Source: Catenulispora acidiphila DSM 44928 (GTDB taxonomy: Bacteria > Actinomycetota > Actinomycetes > Streptomycetales > Catenulisporaceae). From it: 64,000 nucleotides of DNA. Shown here piece after piece: positions 49,565-58,301 of the stretch (position 1 is its first letter; every line of letters starts with the position of its first letter). The translations under genes and the position numbers were made by a program. The notes under the pieces are model-generated. The model had not been told where the DNA came from. It did no database searches and saw nothing but the letters and a program-made list of their open reading frames with translations. The stretch lies in contig NC_013131.1 in assembly GCF_000024025.1 (NCBI RefSeq), positions 7,916,229 through 7,980,228 of the forward strand, written 5' to 3'.

Positions 49565-50455
49565 TCAGGGCTGAACGCGCATTACCAGCGCCTGAATCTC
49601 TGAGACCCGCAGCCGCAGCGACGAGGAGGCGGTGAGTTCGGGCTCAGTGTCGGCCAGGCCGGTCGTGGTGGACCAGGCCACCTTCCAGTGCGTCGTCACC
49701 GATACCGGGAAGTATCCGCCGGGGGCTGATGACGACGGTGCGGTGTAGGTGTACCCGCAGTCCGGCGACCGCTCCGGAGGCTTCGGCTCTCGCGGTGCCG
49801 GGTAGGGCGTACCCGCGCTCCGGCACGTCACAGACCCACCGTCGCCCATCGACCATGCGGCGAACTCGGGCGTCGCGGTCATCGTCAGAGAGACTCCGCC
49901 TGCTGAGACCGAAACCGACTTCGGCACCCATTCCGACGACGGAATCCACGCCCATACGGGAACGCCAACGAACTCGGTGGACGCAGCGTCTGGAGACAAC
50001 GACAGCTGCGGCGCCGGGATTCTCATCGCTTTGGAAGCCTCGTCTACCAGAGCACGAACATCCGTGACAGGTGCCGCTGCTGAGACCGGCGTGAATTTGA
50101 GCGGTAGCCCAACTTGCCCCGCGCCTTTCGGACACTCCTGCTCCTGAACCGACATCTCTGTCGGTCCCCCACTGGTCTGCATCGAGGCCGGGATGGGATA
50201 CGTGAAGTCCTGCTTGTAGTAGCAGGTCGGCGGGGATGGCGCAGGCGAAGAGCTGTGAGCTGCCGACGCCGCCGGTTGCCCGCCTTGCTTCACGCTCAGG
50301 TGCGCAAGGCACGTCGGAGTGAGCGACTGCTGGCATCGGGCATCAGTTGTCACCGTCTTCGGGCTGGCAGGAAGCACGTCGTCCGCGGTCGCAACAGCAC
50401 TACCCACGAGGGGGCACGCCAAAGCGAGGCACGCCGTTCCGAGCCGCCTCAGCAC
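49565..50455 (-). CDS. exported protein of the Tad locus, unknown function
   Basis: The protein has 296 aa. The GTG at 50455 overlaps the end of the lipoprotein gene by seven bases and puts a typical signal peptide at the start (RRLGTACLALACPLVGSAVA). The mature part has two or three Cys pairs (DARCQQSLTPTCLAHLS, PTCYYKQDFTYPIP, QECPKGAGQVG) and an Ig-like beta-rich end (FPVSVTTHWKVAWSTTTGLA). I do not recognise a family. Proteins of this form often sit at the head of actinobacterial Tad operons and may be surface-exposed parts of the apparatus. Confidence 0.68.
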   Translation of the reverse strand: MLRRLGTACLALACPLVGSAVATADDVLPASPKTVTTDARCQQSLTPTCLAHLSVKQGGQPAASAAHSSSPAPSPPTCYYKQDFTYPIPASMQTSGGPTEMSVQEQECPKGAGQVGLPLKFTPVSAAAPVTDVRALVDEASKAMRIPAPQLSLSPDAASTEFVGVPVWAWIPSSEWVPKSVSVSAGGVSLTMTATPEFAAWSMGDGGSVTCRSAGTPYPAPREPKPPERSPDCGYTYTAPSSSAPGGYFPVSVTTHWKVAWSTTTGLADTEPELTASSSLRLRVSEIQALVMRVQP

Positions 50456-50991
50456 GATCCCGCCTGGCCGGTGGCGAGAGTGGAAACCTTCCACACGCCA
50501 CCCTTCACAACAAGCCCTGCATCAATGAGATGGCGGCCACCAGGCGTTGAATCCTCCAGCGCACCGGTCGCGGCTACGTACTTCAGGAAGTGCGAGAGGT
50601 CGGCGCAATCGACCACTTCGGCGGTGGCAGCCACACCAGCACCAGACACGGACTTGATCACAGGGTTCAGAACAGGTGCGCCCTTCCCGATCCACCCGTT
50701 GTGGCCGTCTACCGCGAGCGAGTTTTCCAGGTCCTGGAGCGCCTCACCTGTCGCGTGATTCACCGAGACCGGATTCCGCCAGTTCGCGGTCAGCAGATCC
50801 TTTTGGTAGTCACTCCACATGCCCGTATACCCGGCCAACACCGCTGCCCGTGTCGAGGCCTGGGAGCCGCTGGACGGATCCGACGACGAGGGTGCTACCG
50901 GCAGCGTGGTCTTCGAGCCGTGCGCGCACCCGGACACGAGCGCGCAGACGGCCGCAGCCGACACAAGCGCCTTCTTAGCAGCTACACGCAC
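50449..50991 (-). CDS. lipoprotein at the head of the Tad operon
   Basis: The protein has 180 aa. The GTG at 50991 follows AGGGG. The signal KKALVSAAAVCALVSGC ends in a lipobox, VSGC. After a Ser/Pro linker the mature domain (TRAAVLAGYTGMWSDYQKDL, ending GGVWKVSTLATGQAGSC) resembles the NTF2-like fold of small actinobacterial lipoproteins. It is the first gene of the run that ends at 40576, so the operon promoter should lie in 50992-51180, which is relatively A/T-rich for this genome. Confidence 0.72.
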   Translation of the reverse strand: MRVAAKKALVSAAAVCALVSGCAHGSKTTLPVAPSSSDPSSGSQASTRAAVLAGYTGMWSDYQKDLLTANWRNPVSVNHATGEALQDLENSLAVDGHNGWIGKGAPVLNPVIKSVSGAGVAATAEVVDCADLSHFLKYVAATGALEDSTPGGRHLIDAGLVVKGGVWKVSTLATGQAGSC

Positions 50992-51324
50992 CTCTGACCC
51001 CTTATCCAGCAACAGACAGGAGGCCATTTCATCTCACGACTGACCCGTCAGAGAAGCAGACACTCAGGGTATTGCGAAAATGCCAAAAAAACTTTACCGG
51101 TCGGCAGCACCCGTAACAGAATGACACCCTTCGGGACATTACTGCCCCCGCAGTATTCCGGATCGAGCTTTATATATGGGCGACGCGACTCTCGTACGCT
51201 CGGTCAAGCGGCCATGGCGAGAGGCGGTCATGGAAGGTGACTCCCCTTCACGACTCGACGACCGCCTCGGCATCACCTCCGAACAAGATCGCCGTCCGCG
51301 GCGCCCCCACACCCAGCACCCGAT
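50992..51324. other. intergenic region upstream of the Tad operon
   Basis: No gene is supported here. The bases 51070-51180 are A/T-rich compared with neighbours (AAAAAAACTTTACC; CTTTATATATGGG) and probably carry the leftward Tad promoter, but I could not define boxes. Confidence 0.45.
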
Positions 51325-51456
51325 CTATAACCCCAAATCGCGGACTACGATCTCCCTCATGATTTCGGTGGCGCCCCCGTAGATGGTGGAGATTTGTGAG
51401 TCCAGGTAGTCGTGGGCGATGCGGTATTCGAGCATGTATCCGTACACGCCGTGCAG
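51325..51456 (-). pseudogene. acyl-CoA dehydrogenase C-terminal relic
   Basis: On the minus strand the codons read LHGVYGYMLEYRIAHDYLDS, then QISTIYGGATEIMREIVVRD and LGL before a TAG stop. This is the C-terminal signature of acyl-CoA dehydrogenases (the IYGGxTEIM block). The frame breaks down upstream of 51456 and there is no start. It is a fragment of about 43 codons left between the Tad operon and the aldo-keto reductase gene. Confidence 0.78.
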
Positions 51457-51528
51457 TCCCGCGCACGGTACCGGCCGTAGCCATCATGTGCGGTGCGGCT
51501 GATCCAGATCAGTAAGCAGCCCGGAGAA

Positions 51529-52545
51529 TCAAACCTCTGCGACGGTCAGTCGGTCAATCAAGGCGAGCTCGTCCTGGCTGAACGTCGTGTTCGCGACGGC
51601 TGCGACGTTTTCCTCCAGCTGCTTTACCGACGAGGCGCCGATGAGTGCAGAGGTCATGCGCGGGTCGCGCAGCACCCAGGACGTCGCCATCTGCGCGAGT
51701 GTCTGGCCGCGGTCAGAAGCCAGCTGGTCCAGCCGATTGAGTCGCGCGATCAGCTCAGGGGTTACGCGCTCGGCCTTCAGGAAGCGCCCCAGCGACGCCC
51801 GCGAGCCGGCCGGGATGTTACCGCCGAGGTAGCGCGAAGTGAGCAAGCCCTGAGCCAGAGGCGAGAACGCAATGCAACCCACGCCCTCTTCGGCCGTGGC
51901 GTCCAGGAGGTGGCCGTCCTCGATCCAGCGGTTGAGCATGGAATAGGACGGCTGGTGGATCAGGAGCCGGACACCCATCTCGCGGAGGATCCGCGCGGCC
52001 TCGCGCGTCTGCTCCGGCTCATAGCGGGAGATGCCGACGTACAGCGCCTTGCCCTGCTGCACCGCCGCCGCGAGCGCGCCCATCGTCTCCTCGAGCGGAG
52101 TCTCGGGGTCGAAGCGGTGCGAGTAGAAGATGTCGACATAGTCCAGGCCCATGCGCTGCAGCGACTGGTCCAGTGAGGCCAGCAGGTATTTGCGCGAGCC
52201 CCATATACCGTATGGCCCTGGCCACATGTCATACCCGGCCTTGGTCGAGATCACCAGCTCGTCGCGGTAGGGCCGGAAGTCCTGGGTGAACAGCTCGCCG
52301 AAGTTGATTTCGGCCGAGCCGTAGGGCGGGCCGTAGTTGTTCGCCAGGTCGAAATGGGTCACGCCGAGGTCGAAAGCCCGGCGCAGAATGGCGCGCTGGC
52401 TGTCCAGGGTGCGGTCGTCGCCGAAGTTGTGCCACATGCCCAGGGAGACCTCAGGCAGCTTCAGGCCGCTGGCGCCGGTGCGTCGGTAGGGCATGCGGCC
52501 GTCGTAGCGGTTCTCGGCGGCCAGGTAGTGCGACGTGATGTTCAC
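51529..52545 (-). CDS. aldo-keto reductase (glyceraldehyde-3-phosphate reductase/YghZ-like)
   Basis: The protein has 338 aa with a full TIM-barrel AKR. The catalytic Asp and Tyr are in HFDLANNYGPPYGSAE, the Lys in VISTKAGYDMWPGPYG, and the His in DYVDIFYSHRFDPETP. The NADPH-binding end has SALIGASSVKQLEENV. The GYDMWPGPYGxWGSRKYL block is that of the AKR14/YghZ group, which reduces L-glyceraldehyde-3-phosphate and other aldehydes. It starts 173 bases after the sugar operon, beyond a terminator, so it may have its own promoter; a GATCGATAGGT sequence near 52574 is shared with the operator region at 63883. Confidence 0.87.
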   Translation of the reverse strand: MNITSHYLAAENRYDGRMPYRRTGASGLKLPEVSLGMWHNFGDDRTLDSQRAILRRAFDLGVTHFDLANNYGPPYGSAEINFGELFTQDFRPYRDELVISTKAGYDMWPGPYGIWGSRKYLLASLDQSLQRMGLDYVDIFYSHRFDPETPLEETMGALAAAVQQGKALYVGISRYEPEQTREAARILREMGVRLLIHQPSYSMLNRWIEDGHLLDATAEEGVGCIAFSPLAQGLLTSRYLGGNIPAGSRASLGRFLKAERVTPELIARLNRLDQLASDRGQTLAQMATSWVLRDPRMTSALIGASSVKQLEENVAAVANTTFSQDELALIDRLTVAEV

Positions 52546-52676
52546 GGCTCTCGTTGCCTCTCGTACGCGGGCCGATCGATAGGTGACCAGTCAAAACTGC
52601 GACGGACGAGAGTCGTACATCGTGCGGCCGTATCACGTTGCCGCGCCAATCGGGCGCACTCATACCGTCTGCCTTC

Positions 52677-52702
52677 GCCCGAGCCCGCGCAAGGGCTCGG
52701 GC
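52677..52702. terminator. terminator after the sugar-uptake operon
   Basis: GCCCGAGCCC pairs perfectly with GGGCTCGGGC over a 6-nt loop. It begins 16 bases past the stop of the 680-aa protein gene (minus strand). Confidence 0.75.
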
Positions 52703-52718
52703 GCCTCAGTGGCTGTCG

Positions 52719-54761
52719 TCAGTCCAGAATCGCACCGTAGCGTTCTGCCATGCGCAGCCACAGGCTCAGATGCCAGTCCTGGTCGTTCGCCAGCGGGTCG
52801 GCCAGGTGTGCAGCTCGACCGTCGACGGTGCTGGGCATGATGAACGCGCAGGTGGCCGAGCCGTCGTCGAAGTAGTTGGCCATGTTTGCGCGGAGGATCG
52901 TCAGCGCGATCGCGTCGGTGTGCGCTGACCGTAGCGGTGCGGGCAGACGGTACAGGACGGTCGAGGTCAGCGCGCTCCAGTGGTGCGGGAAAATGTCACC
53001 CCACAACCGCTCGATGCCGAACCAGTAACCATCCCAATGTCGGATGGCTATGTCTTTCAGTCGCGCATGCGGCTGCGGTCCGCCGAAGCTCAGCAGCCAG
53101 GGCAGGCGCTGCTGAATAGCGGTGAGCATGGACGCATCGTTGCTGAGACGGTAGGCGTCGATCAACAGATTGATCAGTGGCGCGACGATCGACTGCTCGT
53201 AGTTGACCTCGTGGTTGGGTAGGGCATGGCCGGCCTCTGCGAAGTGCCGAGCGCTCTCCACCACGGCGTCCGACATGGACTGAGACCTCTGAAGTTGCCC
53301 GTCCGCTTCCAAAGCGGTGATCACGTCGATACAGGCCTCAGAGAAGCCGATGGCGAGAAATCGGTCGCCGCCGAGAGCGAAGGCTCGTTCGATGACCCGG
53401 GCCGCAAGGTCCAGGTGATGTGGATCGCCGTTGTCGTTGTAGCGGTCGATGAAGAACTGCGCCAGCCACGGCGAGTCATACAGGCGCGCAGGGGTGGCTT
53501 GGTCCTGAGAACCGCGACGTGGCGCGGCTGACGAGTCCAGCAGGAATGACTCTGCCATCAGGGCCCAGCCTGAGAGGAGTTCATCCACGGATTCCTCGAC
53601 CCATCCGCGACGACGCGCCTGCTGCAGAAGGATGGCCATGCCGATCCGCTCGGATCCGTCGGTCCAATCCGACCATCCATTGGTGGCTTGCGTCAGCTTG
53701 ACCCGCGTGTCGACCGGCACGAGTCCGAACTGCAGCGAACCGGGCCTTTCCGGGGTCCTCTGGTGGGCGAGGATATAGCGCGCCCGGGCTTTGACCACGT
53801 GCTCCACCGGACGGTGGAACGAGACCTCAGTGCGCGCCTGGCCGATGTGCAGAGCGAAGACTCCCGGCTCGCGCGAGGTCACGCGGCTCCCATGTCCGTC
53901 CTCGATGACCTCGACGTTTGCGTGCGGGCTTGTCACCTGATCGGTGGCGTTGCGTATGACGATGTCGGTCCCGACCGGCGCGGATACCGTCGAGAGCTCG
54001 GCGGCCGGTCGCGTCGTTGCCAAGAACGCATCGACGCTGTCGTGAAAGCCCACCTCCCAACGGAGCACGTATTCGCCGCCGGCCGGCAGCGTAATGGTCG
54101 GCTGGCCTCCGAAAGCGGTGGAGTTGCGGGCGAAGTCCGTCGGCTGCAGCACGATGTGGCCGCGGATGTTCGACAAGGTGTACTGGTTGCGCGACTCGAT
54201 GGAGTACGAGGACAGCGAACCCTCGCGCACCACGAGGCCGAGCACGCGCCCGACGCCGTCCATCGGCTGGGCGAACGCCCACGCCCAGCTCCCACCGGTG
54301 AAGACGTGCGCATGGACCGCGGTGCGCAGGGACTCCGCAGCGCTGGCGTAGACGTCTGCGAACGGAGTCTGAATCCCGATGCCTGTGATGGTCACCGCTT
54401 CGCTACCGGTATTGCGAAAGGCATAGGTCTCGATGAGTGAGTTCTCAGTTGTTCGGGTGACGGTCAGTTCGAGGCCGTCGACGAGCTCGTGGAGCGCGTG
54501 GAGTTCCGTCGGCGTGATCGTCACAGACTGCGGCGCGTTCCAGCGGTGCGTCCCGCGGTCAGACAGTACATGGCCGCTGCCCCACTGATGTTCTAGGGAG
54601 TGCCATATTTGGCGCTCGTCCAGAAGGTATTGGCGGTCGGGACTATCTTGGTCGAAGAACTGCATCGGCGCAGTGGTGATCGGGTCGATGGCGACGTGTC
54701 CGTTGGCCAGAGGCAGCAAAAGTGGGTGATGGGTGGGGCTGCTGGGTGCGTCAGTGAGCAC
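52719..54761 (-). CDS. unclassified cytoplasmic enzyme, beta-sandwich plus (alpha/alpha) barrel
   Basis: The protein has 680 aa and no signal peptide. The first 330 residues look all-beta (SVTITPTELHALHELVDGLE, YAFRNTGSEAVTITGIGIQT, GEYVLRWEVGFHDSVDAF). From about 340 the sequence is helical, with the features of a six-hairpin barrel: NGWSDWTDGSERIGMAILLQ, YDSPWLAQFFIDRYNDNGDP, NYEQSIVAPLINLLIDAYRL, GYWFGIERLWGDIFPHHWSA. Acidic residues beside aromatic ones in WSDWTDGSER and NHEVNYEQS are possible catalytic sites. I cannot match it to a named family; GH154-like or polysaccharide-lyase-like folds are alternatives. It is the last gene of the LacI-controlled ABC operon, so it probably cleaves the imported oligosaccharide. 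Confidence 0.75.
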   Translation of the reverse strand: MLTDAPSSPTHHPLLLPLANGHVAIDPITTAPMQFFDQDSPDRQYLLDERQIWHSLEHQWGSGHVLSDRGTHRWNAPQSVTITPTELHALHELVDGLELTVTRTTENSLIETYAFRNTGSEAVTITGIGIQTPFADVYASAAESLRTAVHAHVFTGGSWAWAFAQPMDGVGRVLGLVVREGSLSSYSIESRNQYTLSNIRGHIVLQPTDFARNSTAFGGQPTITLPAGGEYVLRWEVGFHDSVDAFLATTRPAAELSTVSAPVGTDIVIRNATDQVTSPHANVEVIEDGHGSRVTSREPGVFALHIGQARTEVSFHRPVEHVVKARARYILAHQRTPERPGSLQFGLVPVDTRVKLTQATNGWSDWTDGSERIGMAILLQQARRRGWVEESVDELLSGWALMAESFLLDSSAAPRRGSQDQATPARLYDSPWLAQFFIDRYNDNGDPHHLDLAARVIERAFALGGDRFLAIGFSEACIDVITALEADGQLQRSQSMSDAVVESARHFAEAGHALPNHEVNYEQSIVAPLINLLIDAYRLSNDASMLTAIQQRLPWLLSFGGPQPHARLKDIAIRHWDGYWFGIERLWGDIFPHHWSALTSTVLYRLPAPLRSAHTDAIALTILRANMANYFDDGSATCAFIMPSTVDGRAAHLADPLANDQDWHLSLWLRMAERYGAILD

Positions 54762-54793
54762 GGTCTTCCTTGTTTCAGATGTAGGTCAGGTGG

Positions 54794-55609
54794 CTACTTC
54801 ACGGCCCCGCCGAACGCGCCGGCGGCGATGCGCCGCTGCGCGAGCACGAGCAGGATGATCGCGGGCACCGACGCGATGACGGACGTCGCCAGCACCGGGC
54901 CCCAGTTCTGCACCGCGGCGCTGAGATAGGAGTAGATGCCGAGCGTGATCGGGCGCACGCTGTTCGTCGTGGTCAGGGTGAGCGCGAAGATGAAGTCGCT
55001 CCAGGCGAACAGGAAACTGAAGAGTCCAGCGGTGATCACGGCATTGCGGCTGATCGGCAGTACAACGGAGATGAACGCCCGGAAATGGGACGCGCCATCG
55101 ATTCGCGCTGCCTCGATCAGGGCTAGTGGGATCGCCTCCATGAACGTGCGCAGGATCAGCACGGCAAAGGGCACCGAGGTGGTGGCGTCAGCGAGAACGA
55201 GTCCGGGAATGTTGTTGAGCAAGCCGAGGCTCGCATACGCCGGGTAGAGCGAGTTTGCGATCACGACGCCGGGGATCATCTGCGCGATCAGCAATGCGAC
55301 GGTGATCAGCCGACTTCCCCGGACCCGGAACATCGCCAGGCTGTAAGCAGCCGGTGCGGCAATCACGAGCGTGAGAGCGACGGTGCCCAGGCCGATCAGC
55401 AGGCTGGTACCCAGATTGCCGAGCTGTTCCGAAAACGCCCTGCTGTAGGCAGCGACAGTGGGATGATCCGGCACCAGCGAGGTGTTGGCCGCGCTGGCTC
55501 CGCTCTGCAGCGAGGCATTGACCATCCAGTAGACGGGGAACAGCATCATCGCCGTGAAGAAGATACCGAGGGCGGTGTACAGGTATTTGCCGAGATGTGT
55601 GCGCTTCAT
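54794..55609 (-). CDS. sugar ABC permease, MalG/CUT1 type
   Basis: The protein has 271 aa with six membrane helices. It begins with the first helix GIFFTAMMLFPVYWMVNASL. The EAA loop is EAARIDGASHFRAFISVVLP and the end is AQRRIAAGAFGGAVK, a classic C-terminus for CUT1 second permeases (AGLTAGAVKG). It pairs with the MalF-type permease 12 bases upstream. No ATPase is encoded in this operon, as is usual for actinobacterial CUT1 importers that use the shared MsiK subunit. Confidence 0.9.
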   Translation of the reverse strand: MKRTHLGKYLYTALGIFFTAMMLFPVYWMVNASLQSGASAANTSLVPDHPTVAAYSRAFSEQLGNLGTSLLIGLGTVALTLVIAAPAAYSLAMFRVRGSRLITVALLIAQMIPGVVIANSLYPAYASLGLLNNIPGLVLADATTSVPFAVLILRTFMEAIPLALIEAARIDGASHFRAFISVVLPISRNAVITAGLFSFLFAWSDFIFALTLTTTNSVRPITLGIYSYLSAAVQNWGPVLATSVIASVPAIILLVLAQRRIAAGAFGGAVK

Positions 55610-55621
55610 GGCGACTGCCTC

Positions 55622-56596
55622 CTAGGCGCCGGTCTGCGCACGCTGGCTGCGCAGGTAGAACATGGTGAAGACCAGAGAGATCACGATCAGAATGTTGCTC
55701 AGTGCGGCACCCTGGCCGAACTGGAATTGAGTGAAGGACTGCTGATATGACTCGGTCGCGAGGGTCTGGGTGGCGTTGGCAGGCCCACCACCGGTAAGCC
55801 CGAGGATGATGTCCAGCACCTTGAGGGTGTAGACCACGCCGAGCATGAGCACGATCCCGATGACCGGCCGCAAATTCGGCAGCGTGATGTACCAGAAGGC
55901 CTTCCACCCAGTCGCCCCGTCGAGCGCGCCGGCCTCGTACTGTTCTGCGGGGATGGCCTGGAGCCCGCTGTACAGAATGGTCAGGTTGAACGGGATGCCG
56001 AGCCAGATGTTGACGATCATCACCGCCAGCAGAGCGACGCTCGGGCTGCTGAGCCAGGGAATCGGCGTGTGGATGAGGTGTAGGTTCAGCAGGGTCTGGT
56101 TGAGGACACCGCTGTCCTGATCGAGGATCCACTTCCACACCGCGCTCGAGGCGATCAGCGGGATTAGCCACGGAAGCAGGAACAACGAGCGCAGCACGCC
56201 GTTGAGCGGGAACTTGCGCTTGAAGAAGACTGCCAGCGCCAAGCCCAGTACGAACTGGCCCGTGATGGACCCGATCGTGAACACCGCGGTGTTGGTCAGC
56301 GCCGTGGTGAAGATGCCGCTGTGAAAGACCTGGGAGTAGTTGGCGAATCCCACCCAGGGCGCGACGCCGGTGTAGAACGTCGAAGTGGAGTAGTCCTGGA
56401 ACCCCATCTCGACGTTCTTCACGATCGGGTAGCCAAAGAACAGCAGGAGGTAGGCCAGCACTGGCGCAAGGAAGTACCACGGTGTGAGAGCGCTCCGCAG
56501 AGCGCGTCTGCGCGAGCGCGGGGGGCGACCTGCCCCAGCGTATGAGCCGCCGTTGAATTCGTTCACGGCCTGAGGGACGCGATTGACGATGGTCAT
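55622..56596 (-). CDS. sugar ABC permease, MalF/CUT1 type
   Basis: The protein has 324 aa. After a hydrophilic N-terminus with an Arg-rich stretch (PPRSRRRALRSALTPWYFLA) come six membrane helices. The EAA loop reads YEAGALDGATGWKAFWYITL. It should form the channel with the next gene product and dock to the lipoprotein encoded 59 bases upstream. The order binding protein, MalF, MalG is the standard CUT1 order. Confidence 0.9.
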   Translation of the reverse strand: MTIVNRVPQAVNEFNGGSYAGAGRPPRSRRRALRSALTPWYFLAPVLAYLLLFFGYPIVKNVEMGFQDYSTSTFYTGVAPWVGFANYSQVFHSGIFTTALTNTAVFTIGSITGQFVLGLALAVFFKRKFPLNGVLRSLFLLPWLIPLIASSAVWKWILDQDSGVLNQTLLNLHLIHTPIPWLSSPSVALLAVMIVNIWLGIPFNLTILYSGLQAIPAEQYEAGALDGATGWKAFWYITLPNLRPVIGIVLMLGVVYTLKVLDIILGLTGGGPANATQTLATESYQQSFTQFQFGQGAALSNILIVISLVFTMFYLRSQRAQTGA

Positions 56597-56654
56597 AGTC
56601 CTATCTGACTTTTCGGATTGAACGCCGAAGCGGGCCGCACCACGCGCTGCTGGA

Positions 56655-57869
56655 CTACTTGCTGATCTGCGACTGCGCCTGCTGAAGTGCGGCCTGGGGC
56701 GACGCCTCGCCCGTGATGGCCGCCTGCACCGCTGTGTAGATCGCCGTTTCCGTCGCGGGCCACTTCGCGCCCAACTGCGCCGTGCGAGAGCGGCCGTCGG
56801 CCACGATGCTCACGAAGGACGCCAGCTCCGGATTGGATGAGGCGAACTTGGCTGCGGCATCCGTTCGCGAGGGGACCGCGTCCTCATTGGCCGCTTTCGT
56901 CGCCTCGTTCTGGTCGTTGGTCAGGCAGCTCACGAACTGTGCGGCCTTTTTCATCGACGCGGAGTGCCCGGTGTTGGGAACGCTGAACGTCTCCCCACCC
57001 AGCGGCGAAACCACGGTCTGGCCGGCCTCGCGCGTCGGGATGCTCACGCTGGCCCAGTGCACACCGGCCTTGTCCAGCGCCGGAATCTGCCAGGGACCAT
57101 TGATCATCATGGCCGCCTTGCCGGCGATGAACTGGTCGTTCACATCCGCCTGTGTCCAGTTGACCACGCTCTTGGATGCGGAACCGCTGCTGACGAGACC
57201 GGTGAGGTACTGCAGGGCCTGCGCCGTCTGGGGGGTGGCGATGTTCGTCTCGTCCCCGCCGTTGCTCCACATGAACGGCAGGAACGTCCACGTGCCCTCG
57301 CCGGTGTTGGCAGCGCTGAACGCGAAGCCATAACGGCCGGGCTTCGTCAGCTGCTTGGCGTCCGCGGCCAGCTCGTCCCAGGTCTTCGGCGGCGTGATAC
57401 CCGCCTGCGACAGGATGTCCTTGTTGTAGAACAGCGAGATCGAGTTCAGCACGGGTGGCACTGCGTACAGCTTGCCGTTGTACGAGCCCGCAGACACGGC
57501 TCCCTTGGCGAATCCGTCTCCGGTGATCCCGAATTGCGACAGTGGCGCGAGAGCTCCGGAGGCCGCTATCTGCTGCACGTTCGGGTTGTCGAGCATCAGA
57601 ACGTCGGGCATCGTCTTCGAGGAGACCTGCTGCAGCACCTTGGCGATCAGACCGTTCGATGCCACGTGCACGATGTTGATCTTGACGCCCAGCTGCGAGG
57701 CGCACGAGTCGTAGATCGCCTTCATCTGGCCGGCCTGCGGTTCCGCGTAGTAGTCCTGGACCGTCAGAGAGTCCGAACTGCCGCCCCCTGAGCTTGAGGA
57801 ACAGCCGCTGAGGCCCGCCGCGACGATACCGGCAGCGACGAGCGTCGCCGCCCAGCGCGAGTGTTTCAT
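56655..57869 (-). CDS. sugar-binding lipoprotein of a CUT1 importer
   Basis: The protein has 404 aa. Two adjacent ATGs exist; 57869 is better spaced from GGGAG than 57872. The signal KHSRWAATLVAAGIVAAGLS leads to a lipobox, LSGC. The mature protein has the family-1 layout: LTVQDYYAEPQAGQMKAIYD, MPDVLMLDNPNVQQIAASGA, YAVPPVLNSISLFYNKDILS and PKTWDELAADAKQLTKPGRY, with FIAGKAAMMINGPW late in the chain. It binds an unknown oligosaccharide. It is the first gene of the operon, with a LacI-type palindrome about 50 bases before the start codon. Confidence 0.9.
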   Translation of the reverse strand: MKHSRWAATLVAAGIVAAGLSGCSSSSGGGSSDSLTVQDYYAEPQAGQMKAIYDSCASQLGVKINIVHVASNGLIAKVLQQVSSKTMPDVLMLDNPNVQQIAASGALAPLSQFGITGDGFAKGAVSAGSYNGKLYAVPPVLNSISLFYNKDILSQAGITPPKTWDELAADAKQLTKPGRYGFAFSAANTGEGTWTFLPFMWSNGGDETNIATPQTAQALQYLTGLVSSGSASKSVVNWTQADVNDQFIAGKAAMMINGPWQIPALDKAGVHWASVSIPTREAGQTVVSPLGGETFSVPNTGHSASMKKAAQFVSCLTNDQNEATKAANEDAVPSRTDAAAKFASSNPELASFVSIVADGRSRTAQLGAKWPATETAIYTAVQAAITGEASPQAALQQAQSQISK

Positions 57870-57918
57870 CATGAGCTCCCTTTGCCGTGATGTTGCTCGT
57901 CGGTGCGATGGAATGTGC

Positions 57919-57940
57919 GTCATCGATTCGTATCGATGAC
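57919..57940. promoter_or_regulatory. LacI-type operator before the binding-protein gene
   Basis: The core ATCGATTCGTATCGAT (57922-57937) extends to a 22-bp near-palindrome with 20 of 22 positions symmetric and a central CG, as expected for LacI-family operators. It differs from the palindrome at 63983-63998 at one base of 16. The adjacent LacI gene (58302-59306) is the likely regulator. Confidence 0.78.
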
Positions 57941-58168
57941 TTCTAGGGCCGTGAGCGTAGCATCGGCGATTCCGTCTGGCAACGCTCCGGAAACACGAAG
58001 GTGGCCCGCACTTCACCCTTGAGGGCGCCCGATCGTCCTGCTCGGACAACGCCACAGCGACATGCCACTTGAAGTGCATGTTTGGGGTGATCGCCAGCCC
58101 GCTGGCACCTAAATCCGCATGCTCGGCTGACGTCGACAGGGTCCGTCTGCGGCGGCAGCAAAGCCGGG

Positions 58169-58194
58169 CGTAACGCTAGCGCCGCAGCGTTACG
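58169..58194. terminator. hairpin between the LacI gene and the ABC operon
   Basis: CGTAACGCT pairs perfectly with AGCGTTACG over an 8-nt loop, 108 bases past the LacI stop. It could end the LacI transcript before the ABC operon promoter. Two copies of CGTACG follow at 58202 and 58210. Confidence 0.5.
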
Positions 58195-58301
58195 GGCAAC
58201 ACGTACGTGCGTACGCCAGCCGCCGAAAGACCCATCGACGCCAGAATGACCCGGGTTGTACTGCTGGCACGGACACCAACGTGACCGATTCGTCGATACG
58301 T

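Noticed and set aside
51248-51487. A 79-aa minus-strand frame near the Tad promoter
   Set aside because: It is out of frame with the recognisable acyl-CoA dehydrogenase codons and has no support.
58202-58215. Paired CGTACG sequences as another operator
   Set aside because: Each six-mer is itself palindromic and common in GC-rich DNA; the combined element is not symmetric in the centre.
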